Below, in pieces: positions 8,761 through 18,942 of a DNA stretch of 64,000 nt. How positions within the stretch are numbered: position 1 is the stretch's first letter; each line of letters begins with the position of its first letter. The DNA comes from Phytophthora colocasiae (lineage: Eukaryota; Oomycota; Peronosporomycetes; Peronosporales; Peronosporaceae): contig JAGKQI010000100.1 of the NCBI GenBank assembly GCA_018806915.1, positions 1,116,001 to 1,180,000 on the forward strand, read 5' to 3'. Under the pieces are notes generated by a model. That model did no database searches, was not told the origin of the DNA, and saw only the letters and a program-made list of their open reading frames with translations. The position numbers were made by a program, and so were the translations under genes.

Positions 8761-10256
8761 ATGACGGACTTCGTCGACATCGCTCCGTCATGGGACTTGC
8801 GCTGGGGCATTGGCGGTGCGCTCTTCTCCACGTTCGCTCTGGGCTTCACGGAAGGCTGCCTCGAGGTGGAGCGGCGTCCTATTCCTCTGCGTTTTGCGCT
8901 GCGATTCGCCGCCGCCAACGTTGTGCCCAGTGCCGTCTGGGCCTCCGTCCCAGCGCATCACGTGGCTGCAGCGTCTGGTATCTCGCCATCCGTTCTTATA
9001 AGTGACGTGAATGCTACAGGGCCGCGATCGGTAGCGGTAGGGAAGCGGCTGGTGCTTCTTAAGTCGGTGCGAGCGTTGCGCATGATGGCAGGGAGCTATG
9101 GACTCGCGTGGAGTCTGTGGCGCTGGCATCAGGGGAGGAATAATGACAAGCAGGAGGTAGCAATATATGGAGAAAGTGTCGTTCGTATTGCACCTGTAAA
9201 TTCACCACTGTCTCGAGCATCGAGACGGAAACATGGGGAACACATCGTTACGGTACCTGTGAGTACGGAGAACTGGAAGAAGAACGAAGCTGTCAACGCG
9301 GTGAACTGGCAGGCAATTGGGCTTCAATTACAAGACGAAGAGACTGAGCACAGAAGAGTGAAGGTCATTGAAGTGGAGCTCAGTGATCCAGAGAAGACAG
9401 CAGTGTACGCTGGGAGGTTAAAGACTCAAGCGTCGAAAGAAGAAGGAACTTCAGTGTGTTCAGTGGCAGTGCTACCGATGCAAGGATCGCCCGTGCCGAT
9501 GTCGATAGTCAATTCATTTGACGTGTACTTCAGTCCGTTGTCGGCAGTGCTGAAGTTTATCGCTTCCGTTTGTCATGAACGTGGAGTTTCGCACGTGGTT
9601 CTGGTTGCTGATGAAGAGGATGAAAGTGTTGAAGCTGATGTTTATTTAAGAAGGAATCTATCGACGTCGCAGCTGGTGACAGGGTTGCTGTATCGATACG
9701 GAATTACAGCAAACGTGTTGAAAGTGCAAGAAGAAGAATCGACTGGAGAGAAGATTGACGGAGAATCAACTGTCTTCTTCATCGCGGAAAGCCTCAGTGT
9801 TGGACAAGCAGCTGCGAGACAAATGGTGGAGCAGGGTAAGTGCTGGTGTGTCTTCTGTCTAGTGAGGTTTACGATGCTCTAACCTCCTCTTGTGGTTATG
9901 CAGGTCTTGTATCAAAACAAAACGTGTGCCTTGTAGTACATGAAAGTTTGTGCGGTCAAAACTTACCTAGTGAAGTGGTGCAAGCTAAATCCGAGTTGTT
10001 AGAGGTGGCTGCTGCATTGAGAACGGAGGAGCACGTTATCGCAGAGCAGGAAAAGGAGGAGGCTGAATTCCAGAAACCTATGGCAACGATTTTCTCCGTT
10101 GTTGATGTAACTGATCAAACGCTGCAAGGCATCCGTAAGTTGGTGCGTCTAGCCAAGAAGCCCAACGTCATCCAAGCCGCAGTCTATGAAGCGTACGGAG
10201 CTCAACGCGTGGTAGTACCTACGCGCGCCGACCAATTTTCAGACTTGCACGTTTAA
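8761..10256 (+). CDS. unrecognised conserved-looking protein, two exons
   Basis: Exon 1 is 8761-9835 and exon 2 is 9904-10256, with a 68-nt GTAAGT...TGCAG intron, giving 475 residues in one frame. The N-terminus has a mildly hydrophobic segment (WGIGGALFSTFALGF, residues 14-28) but no clear signal peptide. The middle (residues 240-330) alternates strands and helices (GVSHVVLVADEEDE, STSQLVTGLLYRYGI), like an alpha/beta domain. A charged helix (ALRTEEHVIAEQEKEEAE) follows in exon 2. I cannot assign a family. Upstream gap and downstream convergent NOSIP suggest a single-gene unit. Confidence 0.75.
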
Positions 10257-10298
10257 AATTCTGGTTGGTAAACGCCGGAACCAAATCAAGAAATGTTC

Positions 10299-11156
10299 TT
10301 AAGTCATGGTCGGCCTGTACTTCTTGGCCTCCACCGTACTATGAGCACTAAATCCAGTGCCTCCCGTCTGCAGGTGTACAATATCCTTCTTGCGCAGCTT
10401 CAAGCCCGTAACAGGACACGTCATGGTGGGCAGCACCATATCCTTCACGCAGCTCTCAAGAATCACTTGTCCTGACGGCCTTAGCAGCACCGCACGTTGG
10501 TGCAAGACTTCCTTCTTAGTAACCGCACACTGCACCTTCGGCTTCCCATCTGCACTGTCTTCCCAGTCGAATTTAACGGGCATCAAGTGCTTGAGCTTCA
10601 TCTCGTCCAGACTCATCGGGTCTCTCGTCTTGGTGTCCGGTTTGTCCACTTTGGTTTCTTGACTGGGGGTGCAATCTGGGATCCAGAAGCTGGTTTTCTT
10701 CATAGCTTGTCGTTTGTCATCGTCTGTGGCTCGGTCCACCTTCTCCTTGAGCTTCTGCGTGGCCATCGCACGTCGATCCTGCACTGCAGTTCCAGTCAGA
10801 GCTCCTTGAGCTGCATCCAGAGCCTTCTGCAGCGTCTCTCGCTCCTTCTGCAACGTATCGTCCTGCTCTTTCCTGCTCTGAGTCTCCACAAAGCGCTCGT
10901 AGGCTGCAACATTGTCCTGAATGGAGCGCTTTTGGGCTAAAAGGTTGGAGTAAATGCACTCTTTACAGTAGACGAAGCCTCCAGGAGACACCAAAGGACT
11001 CCGACTGTGCGTGGTGGACAGACAGAGACAACACACGCCAAAGGGAAGCTGAGAGTCACGGCCAAAGCGTCTCTTCAGCGTACCATGACCCGCTGCAACC
11101 TTCTCGCGGTACGTGAAGTGGTGCGTGGACGTCGCATTCTTGCTGTGCCGGCTCAT
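10299..11156 (-). CDS. NOSIP: NOSIP-like U-box protein
   Basis: Single exon, 285 residues, a normal length for nitric-oxide-synthase-interacting proteins (about 300). The N-terminus SRHSKNATSTHHFTY, the cysteines in GVCCLCLST, and PLVSPGGFVYCKECI match the first half of the split U-box. The C-terminal half has the family signatures SFWIPDCTP, VLLRPSGQVILESCV, CPVTGLKL and TGGTGFSAH. Family members are nuclear ubiquitin ligases associated with the spliceosome; animals use them to control nitric oxide synthase. Convergent with the 8761 gene, whose stop is 43 bp away. Confidence 0.92.
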   Translation of the reverse strand: MSRHSKNATSTHHFTYREKVAAGHGTLKRRFGRDSQLPFGVCCLCLSTTHSRSPLVSPGGFVYCKECIYSNLLAQKRSIQDNVAAYERFVETQSRKEQDDTLQKERETLQKALDAAQGALTGTAVQDRRAMATQKLKEKVDRATDDDKRQAMKKTSFWIPDCTPSQETKVDKPDTKTRDPMSLDEMKLKHLMPVKFDWEDSADGKPKVQCAVTKKEVLHQRAVLLRPSGQVILESCVKDMVLPTMTCPVTGLKLRKKDIVHLQTGGTGFSAHSTVEAKKYRPTMT

Positions 11157-11348
11157 ATTATTGTAGGTTCTACTCGAAACTGCATTGGGCGATTGGTTGA
11201 ATCGCCGGAGCCAAATCGCCGGGCAATCGCCAAACCTATATTAACTCATAATATTAATATATAATACCCACTCTTAGCTAACTATCTACTCAAAATTTCC
11301 GTGCGACAAGCAATCGCGCAAACTCTGTTTTGGCATTATTTATGCTGA
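11157..11348. other. intergenic, AT-rich
   Basis: No coding potential seen. Contains ATTGGTTGAATCGCC-type short repeats and an AT-rich TAATATTAATATATAAT stretch near 11240; it is the upstream region of NOSIP and the left flank of the pogo-like element. Confidence 0.6.
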
Positions 11349-11396
11349 TAACGGAAATTCCCGATACCCCGGGCACTATTTAATAGTACCCTCCCA

Positions 11397-11405
11397 AAAT
11401 CGAAA
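11397..11405. repeat. 9-bp target duplication of the nested element
   Basis: AAATCGAAA at 11397-11405 is repeated at 12705-12713. The uninterrupted site can be seen in the sister pogo copy (CCAAAATCCAAAAGGTTAC on the opposite strand near 55550). Confidence 0.85.
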
Positions 11406-12704
11406 GAGAGTGAGTGCTGCGCCCAACTGGGTTAGGTTAAATTTGAATCATATTTTAACCTACCCCGTCAGCTGGATATATAAATATCCGTCCGCAGCTG
11501 ATGTATACATTTAGTATACCCGAGCCAGCACCACTCATTTGAAGAAAATAAAGCAAGGGGGCAGAATGGCGAGAGTGAGGAGGGAGGAGGAATGGGTGGA
11601 CTCTGCCAGTGAGACGGCGAGCAGTGCGAGTACCAACACATCGCAGTCGAAGCAGGGTCGTTCAGAAGGATCCACGCATCCTCGCCTTGTGCTGAGCGAC
11701 GCTGATGAAGACCAAGACGTCGAATTGCACGCTGCCCTGCTGTACAGGTGGGAGTTCGAGTCCTGGGACGACCTTGACACCAAGTATATGACACCTAGTA
11801 TATGCGGCGCACTTACCAGGTATGATGATGGTGCGAAGTGCCCGTGGCTGCCGTCTATATGATGCTGATCTCTTTTATTTACGGTTTGTATGACAACAGT
11901 GCTTTCGGGTACGGACAAACTGCCAGGAACACCAAGATACGTGTGACTTCTCTCTCGAAGCCTTTACTCCCACTGGAGTGGAAGAATTATGGGAAGACGT
12001 TTGCTTGCACGCACTCGGGAAAGTACAAGGCGCGTGGCAAGAGCAAGAGAAAACGGATTCAGTCGAGGGCTATGGTATGCAAGGCACAGGTATGTGTGGT
12101 TGGGTTGGGTGCAGTTGGGGTGTAGTTGGGTATGCGTTGGGCCTCTGTTGGGCTTAGTTGAGCTTAGTTGGGCTTCAAGTGTACTCTTGGGATACTTGTG
12201 CTAATTGGGTGCATGTCGTTACCGTAGATCAATGCTTGCGTCCAAATGAAGGATGCCTCCGTTCCTAGGAAGATTATCACGGCTAGGTTGGTTCACAACA
12301 ACTCGCTGAACAAGTACACCTTTAACCAGTACCCACACAACCGAACGGAGCTCGATCCTGGTGTTATTTGTGCACGAATGATTGAGCTAACTTTCAAAAC
12401 ACAAATAAACACCAAATACATGTTCATGATCAACTTTTCTTCTCCACAACAAGCAACTTACCCTAGCGATTGTAGATGGCGAGAAGGCGAGCAAAGCCAC
12501 TTTGAAATACTGGACAGATCCAAAACGCATTTGGTATCCGACTATACGTATAACAACTCGAACTGGCTTTCAACTGGCTTTCTCAGCTGTAGCTCATTTG
12601 GGGGGTGGTTGGGATTCAGATGGGCTCACTTGGGGGTTGGTTGGGCGCAGGTGGGTGCAGAAGCCTCGTCACATTTTGTTTAGTTGGGCGCAGCAACGAG
12701 TGCC
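11406..12704 (+). mobile_element. internally deleted Mutator-like element, 1.3 kb
   Basis: It is flanked by AAATCGAAA duplications. The termini share GTGCTGCGCCCAACT (left, near 11415) and GTTGCTGCGCCCAACT (right, read inward from 12697). The motif TTGGGC/GTTGGG, part of that terminal repeat, recurs about ten times in the second intron (12090-12227) and subterminally (12600-12690). It encodes only the N-terminal FAR1 part of a transposase, so it is non-autonomous. Confidence 0.8.
11566..12683 (+). pseudogene. N-terminal fragment of a FAR1-type Mutator transposase
   Basis: Exons 11566-11819, 11900-12089 and 12228 onward join in frame through GTATGA...ACAG and GTATGT...GTAG introns. The product starts acidic/Ser-rich, then shows the FAR1-like zinc-binding region (ACTHSGKYKARGKSKRKR, MVCKAQINACVQ) and the following HNNSLNKYTFNQYPHNR histidine segment. 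After about residue 210 the sequence jumps to pieces resembling the later core (QINTKYMF; in another frame KYWTDPKRIW), and no SWIM domain or catalytic triad remains. This fits an internal deletion. Confidence 0.65.
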
Positions 12705-12713
12705 AAATCGAAA
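12705..12713. repeat. 9-bp target duplication, right copy
   Basis: AAATCGAAA, identical to 11397-11405. Confidence 0.85.
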
Positions 12714-12758
12714 AGGTTACTCTGTATTGCTGAAAGGTTACTCTGTATTGCCGAAAGG

Positions 12759-13177
12759 TTACTCGTCGATCAGGGCAGTATCATCAAGAGCATCGTGCAG
12801 CTCGTCCAGATTAAAGTTTCCTACGTTCTCAGGGTCCTCGTGATCTTCGTCAGCGGCTTCCCAGCTTGTACGGAATCGCTCACCGTAGACGTCGTGCTTT
12901 TCAATATGCCAGTCCAGGTAGCTGTCTGTAAAGCCAGCAGCAGCGACGGAGTTGATGACAGTAGTATCTGCCATGCCTTTCTTACCCACTCACAAACTAC
13001 AGCTACTGACGGCATACGCGGGTTGCCGAAGCGAGTGTGCTCGACCTTGTCGCTCTCCTTCCACGCAATGATCTCCATGTAGAGTAGATTTTTGAACGTC
13101 TTGTAGATGCCAATGTCATGGGAATTCTTGACGGCATTTTGCTGAATGAGCGTTGCTGGTATAGGACAGACGCACAC
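12759..13177 (-). pseudogene. C-terminal fragment of a pogo-like transposase
   Basis: Minus-strand frames 13177-12821 and 12989-12759 overlap. The first carries WKESDKVEHTRFGNPRMP and VVCEWVRKAW, the C-terminal pattern of DDE_1/pogo transposases. The second carries INSVAAAGFTDSYLDWHIEK and an acidic tail ending LDDTALIDE. A one-base difference after KAW separates the two frames. In the copy at 54974-55609 that junction is in frame, but a different lesion lies upstream. The catalytic DDD core is absent from both copies. Confidence 0.6.
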
Positions 13178-13305
13178 CTGTAGACAGTGCTAGTGAATTG
13201 CTGGCGCTGCAACAAAATAGCTGGTCACTTCTGTTGAAGGTTACTATCGGGTTACCCTCGGAGGGCACTATTCGGGTAGAGGGTATTAATCGGGAATTTC
13301 CGTTA

Positions 13306-14247
13306 GTTGGTTGGGCACAGCTCGTTGCTCCTCAGTGTTTTTGGGTGAGGCGGCCTCACCCGACTTCGTTCACGCCTCTCATCGAGATCGACGTCAGGAC
13401 GAACTACACGCGAGCGAAGCTTAGCTTCATGCCCGTGTCGTCGACCATGCGAGATCTTTTGCTGAAGAACCACTGTACACGCAAGTCTGCTCCGTCGTAC
13501 GACTCGTAGCGATGCGCTAGGTGATTTTGCGAAGAGTGGTTGGGGTACATTCTTGATGGCGCTATTATAGACCAGCACGTACCAACTTGGCTGGCTAAAT
13601 CAGCCGCTGATCGCAGCTGGATGTAATATCGAAGGCTTCGATTCGAGCACTGCAGGCACAGTCTTGAGAGGCCTTGGCGCCTTGATGCCATCCTGTCAAT
13701 CCGCAATTTGCCAGGATGGAAACACCCCATTCTAGCACGGAGTTCCGCCCGCCCGACCAGACCTTCTACCTGCTGTCCGCCGAAGAGGACCCAAGCTTCG
13801 ATCGCATCAAGGGCCACGCGCCGAGCCCTGTTAACGGTTTGAAGGAGCTGCGCAAGCGCGTAACGGTGTGTCTCCATGGACGGAGTCCAGGACGAGCAAG
13901 CTCTGCTCGAAGTTACCACCAGTCTCTTTCGCCCATCGGGTAGGCCGTACACATGAAGCTGCTCAAGCGACGAAAATGCAAAGGAGTGGTGCTCCCCCGC
14001 AACCGAGCCGAAGTGCTGAAGGTTTGCTGGAAGGATAGAGCCCTTCGTGCGGACGTAGGTAGATAGAATCGTGGAGATGAGAAAGTCTCCACCCAGGTAT
14101 CTAGACCTGGATATTGTCAAAACGACTCGGTTTAACCGAGCTAATTCGGCAAATTTGCCCGGAATTGACAATATACTTAAGTAGCTGCTAATGCCCAACA
14201 GCTAAAGTTGTAAAGTACCACTTTTACGGTACGTTTCTGTAATATGT
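13306..14247. other. mixed region, possible gene remnant
   Basis: A plus-strand frame at 13716-13865 reads FRPPDQTFYLLSAEEDPSFD, which looks like real protein, but it is followed by stops and a change of frame at 13866. A minus-strand frame spans 13404-14198. Neither matches a family I know. The most cautious reading is a decayed gene or exon remnant between the pogo-like element and CLN3. The 5' region of CLN3 occupies the end. Confidence 0.3.
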
Positions 14248-14268
14248 ATGACATGTATCCACTTGGTC

Positions 14269-15537
14269 ATGAGTGATACCGGTAATCAAGACAGCGAAGA
14301 GCTTCGGAACTTGGTGGCGTTCTGGGCGCTAGGCTTCATCAACAACATTGGTTATGTGATAATGATCGCTGGTGCGCAGGAGATCGCAGCTGGAGGCGTG
14401 GGGCTCGTCTACTTGTTCGACATTTTCCCGGCGTTGATCGTCAAACTTTCAGGCCCGTACTGGTTCCAGCTTGTGTCATATCGTCAACGCACTGCTACTG
14501 GTGCCGTGTGGATGCTACTGAGCTTCCTAGTAGTCGCTAGGGGGAAACATTCACTCTGGTTGCAATTACTTGGGGTGGCTTTCTCCGGCCTTCAGTCTGG
14601 AATGATGGAGGCTAGTTTTCTAGCCATGTCATCGTTCTATGCCAGTCCCATTCGCTGCTTAACGTGCTGGTCTAGCGGCACAGGACTCGCGGGAGTCGGT
14701 GGCTATGCGTGGGTCGCAATCTTCCACATTTGGGGAGGGTTTAGCTTCCAAATGACATTGGAGCTTGCTTGTATTTTCCCAATTCTGTACGTTCTGGTGT
14801 TCCTCTTCGTCCTGGACAGGTCTAAGTTACCCCCGGCTAGAACTTGCAACTATATGCCAATACCAGACAATTCTCAAGATACAGAGGTGGCTGTGACGAT
14901 GGATAGCACCAAGAACAAACTGACATTGAAGAAGAAAGAGATGGAAAAGGGTGAAGAACAATTCGATCAAGTGGATGCGTCCACGATGGAGTTCAAGGCC
15001 AAGATGAAGTTTATTCTAACGCTCGGACCATATATTATCCCATTGGCTACGGTCTATTTGGCAGAGTACACCATGCAGACGGGAGTGTGGTCGGCCATTG
15101 GGTTTCCCGTGGAAAGCAAGGAAGCACGGGCGAGCTTTTACTCGTCAGCAGGACTGACGTATCAGGCTGGAGTGTTCATCTCAAGGTCGTCAGGTGTTTT
15201 GTTCCAGGCTACAAGGCCTATTCTGTACCTCATGCCAGTGTTGCAGGTGGTTCTACTTGGGTTTTTCATTGTTGTTGCAGCCACTCACTTCTGGTACAAT
15301 TGGGGTTTGCTGTTTATGTGTTTCGTGGTGGGATTGCTGGGTGGTGGCGTCTACGTGAACGCGTACACGTTGCTTTCTAAAGAGGTCCCTCCCACTCACA
15401 TGGAGTTGGCACTTAGTGCTGTGTCTGTTGGCGATACGCTGGGCGTTATGTTTGCAGACTGTGCAGGACTATTTCTTCAGGGTTGCCTGTACTCCATTAA
15501 TCATCTTCCTGGAGCCTCAATAAATGTGACGTGTTGA
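14269..15537 (+). CDS. CLN3: CLN3/battenin-like lysosomal membrane protein
   Basis: Single exon. The frame opens at 14248, but the second ATG at 14269 (MSDTGNQDSEELRNLVAFW) better matches the family and gives 422 residues (CLN3 is usually about 430). Family signatures: FWALGFINNIGYVIMIAGAQ in the first membrane span, FDIFPALIVKLSGPYW, the SGLQSGMMEASFLAMS segment and CWSSGTGLAGVGGY. Roughly ten hydrophobic segments are present, with a hydrophilic loop at residues 195-245. CLN3 proteins sit in lysosome or vacuole membranes; in yeast the homologue BTN1 affects vacuolar pH and arginine uptake. The 3' end faces the ankyrin gene, which is convergent. Confidence 0.9.
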   Translation: MSDTGNQDSEELRNLVAFWALGFINNIGYVIMIAGAQEIAAGGVGLVYLFDIFPALIVKLSGPYWFQLVSYRQRTATGAVWMLLSFLVVARGKHSLWLQLLGVAFSGLQSGMMEASFLAMSSFYASPIRCLTCWSSGTGLAGVGGYAWVAIFHIWGGFSFQMTLELACIFPILYVLVFLFVLDRSKLPPARTCNYMPIPDNSQDTEVAVTMDSTKNKLTLKKKEMEKGEEQFDQVDASTMEFKAKMKFILTLGPYIIPLATVYLAEYTMQTGVWSAIGFPVESKEARASFYSSAGLTYQAGVFISRSSGVLFQATRPILYLMPVLQVVLLGFFIVVAATHFWYNWGLLFMCFVVGLLGGGVYVNAYTLLSKEVPPTHMELALSAVSVGDTLGVMFADCAGLFLQGCLYSINHLPGASINVTC

Positions 15538-15643
15538 GTTGTGGTCTCCTCAATGAACGAATTGGAACACCAAACTGCTTGGTTTCTTGCTGAAGCACTT
15601 TGCCAATTCTTTATGCTGTTACTGGACAGCATTTGGTTGTGTT

Positions 15644-17197
15644 TCATGAAGCTGATGGACTGCAGCATCCAGCAACTCGTTCAACTCTGAGTACAATACA
15701 AAGCACAGGAATTAGTTTTGCCACCTCTTCCATCAGCAAAATATTCTTACCCGTGATGTCCACATCATTGAGTTGTGGTGCTGCCCTTAGACACGTGAAA
15801 ACACTCAGTGCAGCTTGATAAACATCGCCCAAGATTGTTGACGATTCCGCTCGAACCGATGTATATGCAGCCAGTAAAGCCTCCACCAACGCTTTGGTAT
15901 TCCACTTCTGTATGGCCTCGGAATTGTCTGAAAGCTGCGTAATTATCTCGCAAGCGCCTAAACAAACACTTGATCTGCGAGGCAGCTGCTGCAGCACTTC
16001 TATCAGCGCATCTTGGAGTCCGTAAATGAGCAGTTGTCGTCGAGTGGTTGGTTTCTTGCACACAACGTGTAAAGCTCGCAGTGCTCGTGTTTGTAGCGTC
16101 TCATTGCTAGGAAATTGGCGTAACATCCCGATCATCTCACACCTGACGGCACGTTGTGCTGCCACACTTTGCCTCCCTTGCTGTTGAAGTTGGTACTTCT
16201 CCTGTAGACCGGCACAAGCAGCAGCTACTCGCTCAGTTTCTTCGTTTATATTGGCAACTTCCAGATCTGCAGTGCCGTTTTGCATGTGTAATTGAGCGAC
16301 TTCCCCTTGGATCAACCGGAGCTTCTTCTCTTCATCTTCAATAGATATAGCCAACTCGTAATTTACAACTTGAGAGCGACGAATCTGCTCATTCACTTCT
16401 GCTCGGAACGCACGGGCGGCAGCTACATCTTCTTGAATTTCCTGTACCCGAGCAAGTAGATACTGCTCGTCACACTGTATCGAAGCTGTCGATTCATTGA
16501 GATCGCTGGTACATTCACGCTGTAACTCATTCCGCTGCTGAAGGTGCAATAGCTTGTCTTGCAGTGGCACCATCATGGTTGGATGCACCACAGACGTCCA
16601 AGTCATGAGGTCCATGGGTCTTACGCCCTTCTTGTCTGCAACAGTCACATCTGCACCTGCAGTCAGCAATGCGTAAATAAATCGCTGTGGCATTGAAGCA
16701 GATTCTGTGAGGGTTTATCGTAGGCTATTAAACAAGTAAACGTACGAGATTGTTGCTCTCAAGTGCCAGATGAAGCAGTGTTTTGCCATCCTACTCCGCG
16801 TTTCAAATTAGAACACAAATCATACAGTAGTGAGCTGCCAATCGCACCTTTTGCACAGACGTGTTGACTCTCAGCAGCTCTTGTCGAGCGGTTGCCAGTA
16901 TAAACAACAGTACTTCCTATTCACGTTCAAATGCAGCACAACAGATTAATTCGTGCACAACTGCAATAACTATGGGGCTTGATATCTTGCCTCTCGAGAA
17001 TCAACAACTGCTTGATGAAGTGCCGAGGCAACTGTGCTGGCCTAACACACACACAGTGTAAGATGCGGAAAATAATAAACACAATTGAGAGACAAAGATA
17101 CCGTCAGGTTGTCATCCTCCAAGATCTTGGTAGCCTTGGGCCATTGCTCACGATAACATAAAGCTAGAAGCTCTCCACTTCGGTCGACTTCCTTCAT
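15644..17197 (-). CDS. ankyrin-repeat, coiled-coil, armadillo-like protein, multi-exon
   Basis: The largest exon (about 16699-15644) starts inside an ankyrin repeat (ALLTAGADVTVADKKGVRPM), has a long coiled coil (residues 50-170 of that exon), and ends in helical repeats resembling armadillo units (TLQTRALRALHVVCKK, ACEIITQLSDNSEAIQKWNT). Small upstream exons on the same strand supply more ankyrin sequence: TLLHLALESNNLV near 16800-16745, LLFILATARQELLRVN near 16915-16855, and STVASALHQA near 17040. The probable first exon starts MKEVDRSGELLAL at 17197, with a donor at 17101. The exon joins around 16915-17010 are not fully resolved; one reading has an in-frame TAG. A scaffold role is likely from architecture, but partners are unknown. 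Confidence 0.65.
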
Positions 17198-17294
17198 CCC
17201 AATGTAAAACAGAATAGAAGCGCTCAGCTCTAATTAGCACAAAGTCGCTCACCATTTCTGGTACTGTATTCACAAAAAGCACACGATGTCCCAT

Positions 17295-18809
17295 TTACTT
17301 CTTCACCTGGGAGCCTGTGTTCATAAAGTGAATCATGTTCACCGTCTTTGTCTTAGGCCGCTTTATCGGTTTTCCATCTCCAGCAAGAACCGCGGAGCTA
17401 GAGAAATTAAAAACAAACAAAACGTAAGTATAGTACAATAAATCCCACAGAGCACCAAAGCTTACACAATCTTTTGCGCTCGCTTAGAGGGGTGACTTGC
17501 ATTCATTGATCCCATCCGCGTCTTCCCACGTGCCGGGTTCATCGATGTGGGAGGTTCTCGAAGTTGATCCATAAGGCTCATGTCACCGCGTCGCCGTTCA
17601 CCCGGGGCACTACTCACAGCTTCAAAATGAGTTGGACGAGTTTTGCCGCGCTGAATAACGGCGCCAGACGCCGACAGCATCATTGGAACTTCCAAACCTC
17701 CACCGTATGCATCGTTCCGCTTACGTTTCTTGGTAATTATCGGATTCCAGCCTGAATTGCTGTGCTTTGGTGGAGCTGACGTGTACACTCCAGCTGACAA
17801 ATTCTTCGGCTTCGTAAGACCAGCAAATAGAGCCTTCCGCAAGCTACCGGTGGAGTTATTCAGTTGCTGACGGCCTTTTCCTGCCTGCATGAAGTTTGCA
17901 GCAATGTGATGCAAGCAATACTGTGACTGTAACATGGCAGATATCAAGTGTTAGCTCTTAACATTGTTGCGAAGAGACTAGCAGTCTTACCTTTGCCCTA
18001 TTGACAGCGAGACGGCAACGAGCTTCCCCTGATGTCGTTCCTTTGCAGATACCAAAGTCCACAGCTTTCCCCAGCTTCACAACCTCCGTCGACTGCGTCA
18101 CCTTGAATGCAAACTTGTTCTTCTCCGTGGCTGGCAGTAAGCTAGCGTTCAGGATTGCAACAATTGAGCCGGTAGATTCTCTCCAGTGGCTTTCGTAGGC
18201 ATCCCCGAAGAGAAAAATACCCAATTCCGTCCCCTCCAGGTCCGACAACCCCCACACCATGAACGTCGACCCATTAGCAGCAGGTTTCGACAATGTTTTC
18301 CGTGTCACCACTCCGATCGTCACCCAATCAACCTGTTCAATTGAAAAAAAATGTTAAAAGTAAAAAATGAAACGATTTCTATAAACCCTTACCTCTCCAT
18401 TGGTAAAGGTTTCCTTGGGAACACGGTCCATCTGCTGTAGCTTGATAAACTTCCGTCCTTCCATCTCTTGACGTAAAACTTCAGCTGAAATGGTCCGTTC
18501 AGTGATGTGCAACTGTGAAAACTCTTCTGTCGCTTCGGGATTAAGTTTAGCAGGTTTTCCACGTTCGGTGGCAGTAGATATTGTCTTGGGTTTTGTATGT
18601 TGTGGTAATGTACTGGTCGGTGCCTTGTTGAGAAACATTGGACGGTTGGGCTTGGACACATTGCGATGGCTCTGGACAGAGCTGGAGCGACCTGAAGAGC
18701 TACTTGAATCGCCATTTGCCTGAGATAAAGCCAGCCAGTTCCAGCTCTGTGAAGCTGCAGCAAGTGACGACGTAGAATACATGTAGTCCTCTGTTGACTT
18801 GTTACTCAT
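17295..18809 (-). CDS. MCM10: MCM10 replication initiation factor
   Basis: Four exons, 18809-18393, 18332-17991, 17926-17466 and 17397-17295, join in frame with 60-68 nt introns to give 440 residues. The OB-fold part reads DWVTIGVVTRKTLSK through LSDLEGTELGIFLFGDAYES. It is followed by the diagnostic Mcm10 zinc finger spread over an exon join: DFGICKGTTSGEARCRLAV, then SQYCLHHIAANF. The C-terminal part is basic with KKRKRND. Mcm10 loads onto origins with the CMG helicase and binds polymerase alpha and single-stranded DNA in the nucleus. Shorter than animal MCM10 (about 870), closer to fungal lengths (about 570), lacking the extended C-terminal zinc domain. Confidence 0.9.
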
Positions 18810-18942
18810 GGCGCCAAATTTAAAATAGTCCAGACTGTGACATCAACAGTAAAATGGTGTGTACCACGTAAAATGAAGTTGAAGTGCTTGTTTTTAGTTG
18901 TTTTAACACCTCTACAGTATGCAACTCTATTACCCTGACGGT

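Larger units (their letters stand above)
11351..13303 (-). mobile_element. pogo-like element, copy 1, with a Mutator-like element nested in it
   Basis: Both ends carry the inverted repeat ACGGAAATTCCCGAT and are flanked by TA (11349-11350 and 13304-13305), as in the Tc1/mariner/pogo group. The same ends occur at 54974-55609 in a 636-bp copy. The minus strand encodes the C-terminal part of a transposase. The element is interrupted at 11406-12704 by a second element with its own 9-bp duplication. Comparison with the other copy confirms the junction. Confidence 0.8.

Noticed and set aside
13306..13345. GGTTGGGCACAGCTCGTTGC next to the pogo end as a third Mutator-like terminus
   Set aside because: It resembles the terminal repeat of the 11406-12704 element, but no partner end or target duplication was found.
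14248..14268. First ATG of the CLN3 frame
   Set aside because: Seven extra residues before MSDTGNQDSEE do not match the family; the second ATG is more likely, though not proven.
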